Below are positions 54,680 through 63,254 of a stretch of 64,000 bases of DNA, in pieces. Where the stretch lies: positions 1 to 64,000 of the forward strand of contig CAIVZR010000090.1 of assembly GCA_903910445.1 (NCBI GenBank). The letters are read 5' to 3'. A program made the translations under genes and the position numbers. This stretch comes from an uncultured Bacteroidota bacterium (GTDB lineage Bacteria; Bacteroidota; Bacteroidia; UKL13-3). The stretch's first letter is position 1. Each line of letters starts with the position of its first letter. The notes under the pieces were generated by a model, which worked only from the letters and a program-made list of their open reading frames with translations, did no database searches and was not told where the DNA came from.

Positions 54680-55471
54680 TTGAAAAAGTTTATCCTCCCC
54701 GCCCTTGTCATTGCGTTGGTGCTTTTGGCCGATCAGTATCTAAAATACTGGGTACATACTCATATTCCTATCAACTCGCATATCGTTATTTTTGAAAATT
54801 GGTTCTTACTTAATTATATCGAAAATAATGGGATGGCTTTTGGATTTGAAATTGGTGGTGTGGCTGGTAAAGTGGTACTTACTATTTTTAGAATAGTAGC
54901 TGTGTTTGCTATTGTATGGTATCTCTTTAAACAGGTATCGCTTAAGGCTTCAAAAGGATTTATAATCTGTGTATCATTAATATTGGCTGGAGCCGTTGGA
55001 AATATTATCGATAGTGTATTTTACGGAATATTGTATCGCAGTCAGAGCTTGCCTCTTTTTCAAGGTCGCGTAATTGATATGTTGTATTTCCCTGTAGTGG
55101 ATACCTATTTCCCCGAATGGTTTCCATTTTGGAAGGGTGAGCATTTCGAGTTTTTTCGCCCAGTATTTAATATAGCGGATGCATCTATTAGTATTGGAAT
55201 CATTTCTATTTTACTTTTTCAAAAGCGTTTCTTTCCTCAAGAGATACCTGCTACAGATATTCCCAATGCACCCATTGAGACAATGGAACACCCCATCGAC
55301 GGAACCGCGATGGAAACTGGTACTGTAAATAACGAAACAAATGATTCAAATGCAGTATCAACAGATAATTCAATAGAAGAGTCAGAGAATACATTTAATA
55401 ATTTCGACAGCAACCCATCAAACGATGGAGGTGCAATTGATTCAACCAATACTAACGATACGAATTTATGA
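54680..55471 (+). CDS. lspA: Lipoprotein signal peptidase II with acidic tail
   Basis: 263 residues from TTG 54680 (KKFILPALVIALVLLADQY). An earlier GTG lies within the terminator hairpin, so it is rejected. Family motifs: LLADQYLKYWV in the first helix, NYIENNGMAFGF, then the catalytic aspartates in ILAGAVGNIIDSVFYG and FNIADASISIG. Four transmembrane helices end about residue 195. The remaining 65 residues are rich in Asp, Asn, Ser, Thr and Glu, unusual for LspA. It removes signal peptides from diacylglyceryl-modified prolipoproteins such as the FKBP and cytochrome lipoproteins in this window. TcdA overlaps its end by 4 nt. Confidence 0.93.
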   Translation: MKKFILPALVIALVLLADQYLKYWVHTHIPINSHIVIFENWFLLNYIENNGMAFGFEIGGVAGKVVLTIFRIVAVFAIVWYLFKQVSLKASKGFIICVSLILAGAVGNIIDSVFYGILYRSQSLPLFQGRVIDMLYFPVVDTYFPEWFPFWKGEHFEFFRPVFNIADASISIGIISILLFQKRFFPQEIPATDIPNAPIETMEHPIDGTAMETGTVNNETNDSNAVSTDNSIEESENTFNNFDSNPSNDGGAIDSTNTNDTNL

Positions 55472-56208
55472 TTCCGGATTGGATGGGAAGGTCTCAGCTA
55501 TTGCTGGGTGATGAGCAGTTAACACGATTGATGAATTCCAATGTCATCGTACTTGGGCTCGGTGGGGTAGGAGGCATGTGTGCCGAAATGATTGCAAGAA
55601 GTGGCGTAGGCAAAATGACAATTGTAGATGCCGATCATATAGAAGCCAGCAATCGTAACCGGCAAATACCGGCCCTCGTAAGTACAGATAATAAACAAAA
55701 AGCAGAAGTGCTGGCTGAACGATTAAGAGATATCAATCCAGATATTCAGCTCACGGTACTCAATGAGTATTTAAGAGATCAACGCACTTTCGAAGTACTC
55801 GATAATGGCAATTTTGATTTTGCCTGCGACTGTATTGATACCTTATCTCCCAAAGTATATTTTATAAAAGCCTGCCTCGAGCGCCGTATCCCAATTGTTA
55901 GTAGTATGGGAGCAGGAGGCAAGGTAGATCCTACTAGGGTGGAGATTTGTGATATCAGCGAAACCTACGACGATTTATTGGCGCGCTATGTGCGGAAATA
56001 TATGAAACGGAAGTTCAGTGTAGCAAGTGGTTTTCAGGTAGTTTTCTCAGCCGAGAAAGCCGATAAATCGAAGATTGTAGTGAATGAAGATACCACTCGT
56101 AAAAAATCTACCATTGGCACCATTAGTTATATGCCGGCTGTATTTGGTTGTGCTATGGCCAGTGTAGCTTTGCGAGGTTTAATGAATCCTATCCCTTTAA
56201 ATCATTAA
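55468..56208 (+). CDS. tcdA: tRNA threonylcarbamoyladenosine dehydratase
   Basis: 246 residues, one E1/ThiF-type adenylation domain. The nucleotide loop is VIVLGLGGVGGMCAEMIARS (GxGGxG), with Arg/Asp/Asn contacts in SGVGKMTIVDADHIEASNRN, and RRIPIVSSMGAGGKVDPTRV. Together with the N-terminus DWMGRSQLLLGDEQLTRLM this matches TcdA (formerly CsdL/YgdL), which cyclises t6A37 to ct6A in tRNA with ATP. Overlaps lspA (ATGA) and ends 12 bp before ribF, so these genes are one unit. Confidence 0.93.
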   Translation: MIPDWMGRSQLLLGDEQLTRLMNSNVIVLGLGGVGGMCAEMIARSGVGKMTIVDADHIEASNRNRQIPALVSTDNKQKAEVLAERLRDINPDIQLTVLNEYLRDQRTFEVLDNGNFDFACDCIDTLSPKVYFIKACLERRIPIVSSMGAGGKVDPTRVEICDISETYDDLLARYVRKYMKRKFSVASGFQVVFSAEKADKSKIVVNEDTTRKKSTIGTISYMPAVFGCAMASVALRGLMNPIPLNH

Positions 56209-56220
56209 GATGTTTTTTTG

Positions 56221-57156
56221 ATGCAGATTCATACCTCCATAGCTAATTTCAAAAAACTTGCCAATGCGGTAGTCACCCAAGGCACGTTTGATGGAGTGCA
56301 TGCAGGGCATCAAAAAATTCTTTCCGATTTAAAAGAAAAAGCCACGGAATTAAATGGAGAGAGTGTGGTTCTTACTTTTTTTCCGCATCCGCGCATGGTT
56401 TTATTTCCTGATGATGAAAGCATCAAACTCATTAATACCTTAGATGAGAATATTGAATTGTTTCGTCAAACAGGCATACAGCATTTAATTGTATTAGAGT
56501 TCACCAAAGAGATATCGCAATTATCGGCGGTGCATTTTGTGAGAGATATTTTGGTGAATGCCATTGGCACCAAGCATTTAATTGTGGGTTATGATCATCG
56601 ATTTGGACATCATAGAGAAGGTAATTTTGATAACCTTCAGGAATTTGCTTCCACGTATAATTTTACTATTGAAAAAATCAGCGAAGTAGATATCAATAAT
56701 ATTACTGTAAGTAGTACTAAAATACGGAAAGCATTACTTGCCGGAGATGTAAAGACTGCGCAGAAATATATGATACATCCTTTTACTATTAAAGGAGAAG
56801 TGATGGAAGGAAATAAAATTGGGAGGAAAATTGGATTTCCAACGGCAAATATTAAAATTAAGGAGCCGTATAAAATAGTACCAGCCGATGGGGTGTATGC
56901 CGTGCGTATCAAGCATTTGGATGCCCATTATAATGGCATGTTAAATATTGGTAAGAGGCCCACGGTAGATGGAACAAATAGGGTAATTGAAGTAAATATT
57001 TTTAACTTTGATGCAGATATTTACGGAGAACAATTATGTATCTCTTTCATTGATAGAATTAGGGACGAGCAGAAATTCCCTTCGCTGGATGAATTGAAGA
57101 AGCAGCTTTTTTTAGATCGAAAAAAATCGGAGGAAATTTTAAATTATAAGGGATGA
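56221..57156 (+). CDS. ribF: Bifunctional riboflavin kinase / FAD synthetase
   Basis: 311 residues from ATG 56221 (QIHTSIANFKKL); a TTG one codon upstream is unlikely. FAD synthetase part (about 1-180): TQGTFDGVHAGHQKILSDLK (HxGH nucleotide motif), LTFFPHPRMVLFP, VGYDHRFGHHREGN and VSSTKIRKALLAGD. Riboflavin kinase part (about 185-311): GNKIGRKIGFPTANIKI and DGVYAVRIKHL, ending with FIDRIRDEQKFPSLDELKKQ. It makes FMN and then FAD. The M23 gene starts inside its stop codon (ATGA). Confidence 0.96.
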   Translation: MQIHTSIANFKKLANAVVTQGTFDGVHAGHQKILSDLKEKATELNGESVVLTFFPHPRMVLFPDDESIKLINTLDENIELFRQTGIQHLIVLEFTKEISQLSAVHFVRDILVNAIGTKHLIVGYDHRFGHHREGNFDNLQEFASTYNFTIEKISEVDINNITVSSTKIRKALLAGDVKTAQKYMIHPFTIKGEVMEGNKIGRKIGFPTANIKIKEPYKIVPADGVYAVRIKHLDAHYNGMLNIGKRPTVDGTNRVIEVNIFNFDADIYGEQLCISFIDRIRDEQKFPSLDELKKQLFLDRKKSEEILNYKG

Positions 57157-58121
57157 AGTATTTTTTAGCTATTGTTTTTATTGTTATTGGAAATGTGATG
57201 AATGCGCAGGTGACCGACTCCACCTTGAATAACGATATAGATGATACTGCCAGAGCTTCTGTGGCTCCATTATCTGCCGACTCATTAGCCGCTATTTCAA
57301 ATACTGATGCGATATTAACCGACTGTGTCATTGGCGATTCTTGTCTGCCCGATATCGTCATATTTGAAAATAATGGAAACTCTGTTGTATCCGAAAGTAA
57401 TGGAGAGAATGCCGTGGCTGACTACATGAACGCAGACGAAATAAATCCTTATAAATACAATGCCACCACGGTTCCTAAAGGTGCCATTATCAATATTATC
57501 GATAGTGGCATGATGGAGTATATTACCCCTTGTGTCTGCAGTGTGAATTCACCCTTTGGATATCGTCGTTGGGGCAGATATTATCAATTTCATCCGGGGC
57601 TCGATTTAAACTTACCATATGGTCAGCCCGCTCGTGCTGCTTTTGATGGGGTAGTGCGATTGGCGAAACTTACGCCTGGCTATGGCAATTGCGTTATTAT
57701 TCGTCACCCCAACGGACTCGAAACTTTATACGGACATTTTAGTGCATTAAATGTGAAGCCAGGCGATTTGGTGAAAGCTGGCGATACGGTTGGATTTTGT
57801 GGCAATACTGGATATTCGTTCGGAGCGCATTTGCATTTTGAAATTCGTTATATGGGTGTTCCATTCAATCCTGCGTTGGTGGTAATGACTCAAAAAGATT
57901 CTTTAAAAATAACCAGCATCACCATCGATAACGCTTTGTTTAAGAGCAATACACCGCCACCACCACCGAAATATAAGTATGTATATCATGTGGTAAAGAA
58001 GGGTGAAAATTTATCCATCATTGCACGTAAGTACAAAGTCTCGGTAGCCTATTTGTGCAAGCTCAATCATATCACCACCAAAACCATCCTCCGCCCGGGT
58101 AAAACATTGCGTATTCGTTAA
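57153..58121 (+). CDS. M23-family metallopeptidase with C-terminal LysM
   Basis: 322 residues. Signal peptide (YFLAIVFIVIGNVMNAQ), a low-complexity Asp/Asn-rich stretch, then the LytM domain (about 125-250): the zinc ligands lie in YYQFHPGLDLNLPYGQPARA (H-x3-D) and GAHLHFEIRYMG (HxH), with YGNCVIIRHPNGLETLYGHF. A LysM (about 275-322: YHVVKKGENLSIIARKYK) follows. All metal-binding positions are present, so active endopeptidase on peptidoglycan crosslinks is expected in the periplasm. Last in the ileS-ribF block, translationally coupled to ribF. Confidence 0.94.
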   Translation: MKYFLAIVFIVIGNVMNAQVTDSTLNNDIDDTARASVAPLSADSLAAISNTDAILTDCVIGDSCLPDIVIFENNGNSVVSESNGENAVADYMNADEINPYKYNATTVPKGAIINIIDSGMMEYITPCVCSVNSPFGYRRWGRYYQFHPGLDLNLPYGQPARAAFDGVVRLAKLTPGYGNCVIIRHPNGLETLYGHFSALNVKPGDLVKAGDTVGFCGNTGYSFGAHLHFEIRYMGVPFNPALVVMTQKDSLKITSITIDNALFKSNTPPPPPKYKYVYHVVKKGENLSIIARKYKVSVAYLCKLNHITTKTILRPGKTLRIR

Positions 58122-58220
58122 TGCGTTTCTGATTTTGTAATTTTTCTCTTGAATTTTTTCCTTTAGGCTGATAGACATTGCTCGCATTGCATCTTGTATT
58201 TTTCCTCTTTCACAATCAAG

Positions 58221-58418
58221 CTGTATTCCTGCCCTGTAAGGGCTTATCATGGGTAGAAAACCGGCTCCCCCTGTATTCTGCCCTGTAGGGGCCTATCGTG
58301 CAGATATTCATAGATTTAAAATTTTCCGCTCACCGGATTTGCAACACAATTGGTTCCTACGGAACAGTCTAGAGAGGGAAGGATTTCAATTGCTACCCAC
58401 GATAAGTTCCTAAGGAAC
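58221..58418. repeat. Divergent subfamily of the composite repeat
   Basis: Parts in order: CTGTATTCCT with hairpin GCCCTGTAAGGGC (58231-58243) and ATCATGGGTAG; CTGTATTCTG with GCCCTGTAGGGGC (58280-58292) and TATCGTGCAG; outer-type hairpin GTTCCTACGGAAC (58353-58365); CTACCCACGATAA followed by GTTCCTAAGGAAC (58406-58418). Box and stem sequences differ from the main subfamily but the order of parts is the same. Confidence 0.65.
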
Positions 58419-58473
58419 AAAATCCATTCGTTATAATAAATTTTCATTCAATTTATAATTCCCAGCTGAATTC

Positions 58474-58664
58474 ATGTCCCCATAGGGACATTTGGTGGGT
58501 AGCTATGATGACCCCCTGTACTGACGTGCCGTAGGTACGTTTGAAAATTAAAATTATTCAATTCTAATTGATTGTTCAATTCTTAACCATCATTCAAACG
58601 TTCCTCTGGAACGTCAATCGTGGGGGGATTTGTTTTCTACCCACCAAATGCCCCGAAGGGGCAT
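58474..58664. repeat. Composite palindromic repeat, copy C, halves in reverse order
   Basis: Inner hairpin ATGTCCCCATAGGGACAT (58474-58491), box GGTGGGTAG (58494-58502), outer hairpin ACGTGCCGTAGGTACGT (58524-58540), spacer, outer hairpin ACGTTCCTCTGGAACGT (58598-58614), box CTACCCACCAAATG (58637-58650), inner hairpin ATGCCCCGAAGGGGCAT (58648-58664). Thus outer hairpins face each other, unlike copies A and B. A perfect central hairpin TATAATTC/GAATTATA follows at about 58679-58701. Confidence 0.85.
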
Positions 58665-58744
58665 AATACAATATCCTCTATAATTCCATCTTCGAATTAT
58701 AAATCACTCTTGTATTCCTATACTCTCACTCTGCTTATGCCTCA

Positions 58745-58792
58745 GTTGGTGTTGTGTGCAAGCCTCTGCGCATGCTTCACCAACGGACAAAT
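58745..58792 (+). repeat. 48-bp companion repeat, copy 2
   Basis: Ungapped match to 9383-9430 (35 of 48 identities by hand). This copy can fold: GTTGGTG pairs with CACCAAC across a GCAAGC/GCTT inner part. Confidence 0.55.
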
Positions 58793-58891
58793 TATTGACA
58801 TCGGTATTAGCCCCCTTGTTTTTGAAAATATTAACCTAATCGAATTTATATTTCTTCAAAAATTGCATTGTATTAAACTGAATCCAAATTC

Positions 58892-58899
58892 TATATTTG
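58892..58899 (+). promoter_or_regulatory. TATATTTG -7 box of the AlbA-type gene
   Basis: Exact consensus, 4 nt before the GTG start at 58904; a TTG lies 21 nt upstream of the box. Likely leaderless. Confidence 0.55.
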
Positions 58900-58903
58900 C
58901 CTT

Positions 58904-59524
58904 GTGCATCCCATTTTAAAACTCATTGCCCAAGGAGAAGGAGAGACCCTCGATTTTAAAAAGATTGTACCAAGCGCCCTCAAAATTGCCAAAACCATGG
59001 TGAGCTTCGCCAATACCAAAGGCGGCACTTTGCTCATCGGCGTTAACGATAACGGATCTATTAGTGGGGTGCGCACCGAAGAAGAACGTTATGTGCTCGA
59101 AACCGCCATCTCCATCTATTGCAAACCCGAAATTGAAATGCGACTCATCGATTGGGAAATCAATGGTAAGGAAGTCATTGAAGCACGTATTGCCGAAGGA
59201 ACCAATAAACCCTATTATGCCAAAGATGAAAACGAAAAATGGTGGGCTTATGTACGTGTGCGGGATGAGAGTATTTTGGCCAGCAAAGTAGTGCTCGATG
59301 TGATGCGTAAAAACATCGCCAAAGAAAACACCTTGATCGAATACGGCTCCAAAGAACAAGCTCTTTTTCAGTATCTCAATGTAAATCAGCGCATCACACT
59401 CCATCAATATTGCAAATTGCTGAATATCTCTAAATGGAGGGCGCGCAAAATATTGGTTAACCTCATCTCTGCGGGTATAATTCGTATTCATGATATTGAA
59501 AAAGAGGAGTTCTATACCCTCTGA
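58904..59524 (+). CDS. AlbA_2/Schlafen-type putative DNA-binding protein
   Basis: 206 residues, GTG start (HPILKLIAQGEGETLDFKK). The AlbA_2 (Schlafen AAA_4) domain fills about residues 5-130: EGETLDFKKIVPSALKIAKT, VSFANTKGGTLLIGVNDNGS and the late YYAKDENEKWWAYVRVRDES. The C-terminal 70 residues (NQRITLHQYCKLLNISKWRA, KILVNLISAGIIRI) look like a winged helix. Such proteins are thought to be regulators or nucleic-acid-binding factors. It stands alone, right after a repeat cluster, with a promoter box 4 nt before the start. Confidence 0.83.
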   Translation: MHPILKLIAQGEGETLDFKKIVPSALKIAKTMVSFANTKGGTLLIGVNDNGSISGVRTEEERYVLETAISIYCKPEIEMRLIDWEINGKEVIEARIAEGTNKPYYAKDENEKWWAYVRVRDESILASKVVLDVMRKNIAKENTLIEYGSKEQALFQYLNVNQRITLHQYCKLLNISKWRARKILVNLISAGIIRIHDIEKEEFYTL

Positions 59525-59632
59525 AAACTCTCCACATTTTCATCGTTTCTGTGTATAACTCGTGATGATTCGGTAATATAACCTTAACACATTAAGTGTT
59601 AGATTTGAAATCTTTTACTAACCATTCTATTT

Positions 59633-62600
59633 ATGAAACGTATTTTTTACTTTTTACTAATTACGGTATTATTTGCAGCTTCGGCAATGGCTCAGCCAGC
59701 AATAACCGGGCTGATTGTGCCACAATACATGGCCGATACTACCAAGGGAACTAATGAAGGGCCGCGCACTCCTTATGTGTATCGCGCCAAAATTACTGGA
59801 CTCACAGCTAGTGCTACTTACCGCTATCGCTCACAAGCAATATGTTTAAGTTATAATGCAGGTGTCAATTCAGATGCTGCAACCTCTGCTGGTGCCGGAA
59901 ATGAAATATTCATTCGCCAATCGGGTAGCTTCGGTTATTCAAGTTCAGCTTCTTTAAGTACTGCTGGTGGATACGATTCACTGGTAGCCAATTCAAGCGG
60001 TGAATACGAAGGTTGGTTTGGAATTGAACCAACAGGTAATGCCCGTTTTGCTCCAGGTAACTATATTCATGGTCGATTGATTTTGAATAATGGTACCACA
60101 GGAAATACCACTTCTGCCTATTATTTAACCATTACCGATTCGGCCAAGACGCTTACCTATGGTACCGGTACTTCGCAAGGAACAGGTATTTGGAGTAAGA
60201 GCCAGGCAGCAGATAGAAATATCGCGGTGTTATGGGATAATGTATTGGCAACGGGTCGCCCACTTTCTTGTGCCATTATCGAAGGTGATGGAATTGCATA
60301 TAGAAGTGCTACATCTCCTACCAACTATCCATTGTTCTATCGTAATAATGTGGATTCATTCAGTGGTGCTTGGGGAACCATCATCCCGAATACGAACTCC
60401 AATGGAGTGCGTAGAATTGAGAATCGCAAATTATCGGATGGTACTCTTTATTATGGCAACCTCGATGCCGATGGTATATGGCCTACCGGATCAGTAAGTA
60501 CCGTGAATCCGAGCGGTGGCTTTACTGCAATAAAATTAGATAGCAGCGATGTTCCTTTGGTTCCTAGTCCGGTTTTCTTCTTTGAAAATTCTACTTATTC
60601 AGTGAACGAAAATGGGACTTCGGTAGTAGTTTCTGTAAAATATAAGAACCCTACCTTAACCAATACAAGTGTGGATGTATCATTGAAATCGGGTGGTAGT
60701 GCTACCACAGGAACTGATTTCTCTTTCTCAACAACAACTTTAACTTTTGCTCCCACTGATACCATCAAGAGCATGACCATTCCAATTACGAATGATGCTT
60801 TGGTAGAAGGAAATGAAACTTTTATTCTACGTTTAAGCAATGCTACCAATAGCGCCTCATTAGGTGCCGATTCGGTTTCAACGACTACGATTGTAGATGA
60901 CGACTTCACATCTCCAAGTTTTTATTTTAATGCCACAACCTATTCAGTTAATGAAAACGCTGGAACTGTAACGATCGCAGTGAAATATAAAAATCCATCC
61001 GTATCCGCTACTTCGGTGGATGTGAAAGTAAAAACAGGAGGTACCGCTACTGCTGCTACCGACTATACCTTCACCAATACCACCTTGAACTTTGCCACTA
61101 CCGATACCATGAAAACATTTACGGTAGCCATTACCAATGATGTTTTGGTTGAAGGAAACGAAACTTTCATCCTGCGTTTAACAAACCCTAGCAGCGGATG
61201 TATTTTAACTGCCGATTCAATCGCTACAACCACCATTAATGATGATGATTTCAATGCAGCAACTGTTGCATTTTCTGCTTCAAAACAAAGTATTGGCGAA
61301 GGTGCTAGCACAGCTACAATTACCGTGAAATTATCAGCACCAGCAACAGCTGCATCTAGCGTAAATGTAGGTGCAACAGCTGCAACAGCTGCTGCTGCCG
61401 ATTATACATACACCAATACAACATTAAACTTCGCAATAGGCGATTCGGTTAAAACAACTACTGTAACAATAATTGATGATGCTGCTATTGAAGGAAATGA
61501 ATATTTCATCATGCAGTTAAGCAACCCATCTACCGTAGTTTTGGGTGCCATCACCTCCGATACAGTAACCATCACCGATAACGATTTCCCTCGTTTTCCA
61601 TTGGCTCAAATTTCCACTGTGAATTCAACTACAGGTGTTGCTGATAGCTTAGGTAAAAAATATGATGAAGTAGGTATCGTTTATGGTATCAATTATCGCC
61701 CTGCTGGATTGCAATTTGTGATTCGCGATAACACTGGTGGTATCACTGTATTTAAAGCAACAGGAAATCATGGTTATACTGTGAAAGAAGGAGATAGCGT
61801 GCGTGTGCTTGGAACAGTTGCCCAATTCAATGGTTTAACCGAATTCAATAGCGATACCATTTTTGTTTTAGGAAATAATAAAGCAATCAAAACACCAACT
61901 GTGGTTACCAAATTAGCAGAAGCCAACGAAAACGACTTGGTGCGTTTGAACGGAATGCAATTCGTAACGCCTATAACTACATGGCCTACCGCTGCTGCAA
62001 ATGTCAGTATCAGAAATGCCACCGATACCATTGTATTGCGTCTGCAATTAGCCAATTCAGATATCTTAGGTACTGCAGCACCAACAGGAACATTCGATGT
62101 AATTGGTTTGGGAAGTCAATTCGATAATACCAACCCATACACTTCAGGATACCAATTATTCCCTCGCTTTTTATCGGATATCATTCCAGCAGTTGCGTCG
62201 GCTACAATTACTGTAAATACTGCTCCAGTTAGTGTAAACGAAAATGCAGGTACTGTAAAAGTTAAATTTACGATTAGCAATGTGAATGGTTCAACCGCAT
62301 CAATCAATATTGCAAATTCAGGAACGGCTACTTCTGGTACCGACTATACTACACTTGCAGCTTCTGCTACTTTCCCTGCTACTGCAGCGAATGGCGATTC
62401 AATCATATTTAGTTATACTATTATAGATGATGCTATCATTGAAAGCAACGAAACCATCATTGCAAGCTTCACTGCAGGAAATAATGCTACCGTGGTAGGT
62501 GCTTCTAAAACAATAACAATCATTGATAATGATGCTCCAGCTACGATTACTATCGATACCACTTCATTAAGTGTAAATGAGAATGCAGGTACTGTAAAAG

Positions 62601-63127
62601 TAAAGGTGAAGATTAGCAATGTAAATGGTAAAGCAACTACTGCTACTATCGCATTCACTGGAACTGCCGCATTTGCCGATTACTCAGCACCATCAGCAAC
62701 CGTAACTTTCCCAGTTACAGCAGCCAATGGCGATTCAATCATGTTATCGTATCTCATCTTAGATGATGCTATTTACGAACCAACAGCAGAAACAATTATC
62801 TCTACTTTCACAGCGGGAACCAATTGTGCTATCTCAGGTGGAAATGTTCAAACAATAAAAATTGTCGATAACGATCCGAACGGTATCAATGGCAACTTCA
62901 ATTCAAGCCTAATTAATGTATATCCAAATCCATCAAACGGAAGCATTACTATAAAATCGGCTGAAACGCTGATTCGTGTTACTGTTTACGATATTGTTGG
63001 AAAAGAAATTATCCAATTAACACCGAATAATAACAGTGTGAACATGGAAAACTTAGCCAAAGGATTGTACACCATCGTTGCCGAAACCAACCGTGGAATT
63101 GCTACCGAAAGAGTAGTAATTAAATAA
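59633..63127 (+). CDS. T9SS-exported Calx-beta repeat protein with OB-fold-like domain
   Basis: 1164 residues. Signal peptide (IFYFLLITVLFAASAMAQ), a roughly 290-residue N-terminal domain, then Calx-beta repeats of 100-115 residues: three in a row (each with YSVNEN or IGEG near the start, TNDxLVEGNETFILRLSN, closing DDD/DND calcium-site motifs), an OB-fold-like domain (about 655-860, GLQFVIRDNTGGITVFKATG, DSVRVLGTVAQFNGLTEF), and two more repeats (VSVNENAGTVKVKF). The end is a type A sorting domain (INVYPNPSNGSITIKSAETL). Likely a calcium-stiffened surface adhesin; enzyme activity not evident. Confidence 0.9.
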   Translation: MKRIFYFLLITVLFAASAMAQPAITGLIVPQYMADTTKGTNEGPRTPYVYRAKITGLTASATYRYRSQAICLSYNAGVNSDAATSAGAGNEIFIRQSGSFGYSSSASLSTAGGYDSLVANSSGEYEGWFGIEPTGNARFAPGNYIHGRLILNNGTTGNTTSAYYLTITDSAKTLTYGTGTSQGTGIWSKSQAADRNIAVLWDNVLATGRPLSCAIIEGDGIAYRSATSPTNYPLFYRNNVDSFSGAWGTIIPNTNSNGVRRIENRKLSDGTLYYGNLDADGIWPTGSVSTVNPSGGFTAIKLDSSDVPLVPSPVFFFENSTYSVNENGTSVVVSVKYKNPTLTNTSVDVSLKSGGSATTGTDFSFSTTTLTFAPTDTIKSMTIPITNDALVEGNETFILRLSNATNSASLGADSVSTTTIVDDDFTSPSFYFNATTYSVNENAGTVTIAVKYKNPSVSATSVDVKVKTGGTATAATDYTFTNTTLNFATTDTMKTFTVAITNDVLVEGNETFILRLTNPSSGCILTADSIATTTINDDDFNAATVAFSASKQSIGEGASTATITVKLSAPATAASSVNVGATAATAAAADYTYTNTTLNFAIGDSVKTTTVTIIDDAAIEGNEYFIMQLSNPSTVVLGAITSDTVTITDNDFPRFPLAQISTVNSTTGVADSLGKKYDEVGIVYGINYRPAGLQFVIRDNTGGITVFKATGNHGYTVKEGDSVRVLGTVAQFNGLTEFNSDTIFVLGNNKAIKTPTVVTKLAEANENDLVRLNGMQFVTPITTWPTAAANVSIRNATDTIVLRLQLANSDILGTAAPTGTFDVIGLGSQFDNTNPYTSGYQLFPRFLSDIIPAVASATITVNTAPVSVNENAGTVKVKFTISNVNGSTASINIANSGTATSGTDYTTLAASATFPATAANGDSIIFSYTIIDDAIIESNETIIASFTAGNNATVVGASKTITIIDNDAPATITIDTTSLSVNENAGTVKVKVKISNVNGKATTATIAFTGTAAFADYSAPSATVTFPVTAANGDSIMLSYLILDDAIYEPTAETIISTFTAGTNCAISGGNVQTIKIVDNDPNGINGNFNSSLINVYPNPSNGSITIKSAETLIRVTVYDIVGKEIIQLTPNNNSVNMENLAKGLYTIVAETNRGIATERVVIK

Positions 63128-63144
63128 GGTTAATTCAACTTAAT

Positions 63145-63180
63145 AAAAAAGCCACTTCATCATTTGAAGTGGCTTTTTTT
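63145..63180 (+). terminator. Rho-independent terminator after the Calx-beta gene
   Basis: AAAAAAGCCACTTCA stem pairing with TTGAAGTGGCTTTTTT, 4-nt loop, T7, starting 18 bp after the stop. Confidence 0.9.
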
Positions 63181-63214
63181 ATAAATATAAATGAGAGATG
63201 CGCTCCAATTGGAC

Positions 63215-63222
63215 TATTTTTG
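63215..63222 (+). promoter_or_regulatory. TATTTTTG -7 box of the ABC ATPase gene
   Basis: Exact consensus, 32 nt upstream of the ATG at 63255, in contrast to the leaderless cases. Confidence 0.45.
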
Positions 63223-63254
63223 CATACCCTAATTTATCCCCGGAAAATTTAGCT

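Larger units (their letters stand above)
58122..58903. other. Intergenic region with composite repeats, two subfamilies
   Basis: 782 bp. Two CTGTATTC-plus-hairpin units (58221-58243, 58271-58292), one with TTATCATGGGTAG; a hairpin GTTCCTACGGAAC (58353-58365); a box-plus-hairpin CTACCCACGATAAGTTCC and on (58393-58418); then the main-subfamily element (58474-58664), its central segment (to about 58735) and the 48-bp companion repeat. The AlbA-type gene promoter is at the right end. Confidence 0.8.
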
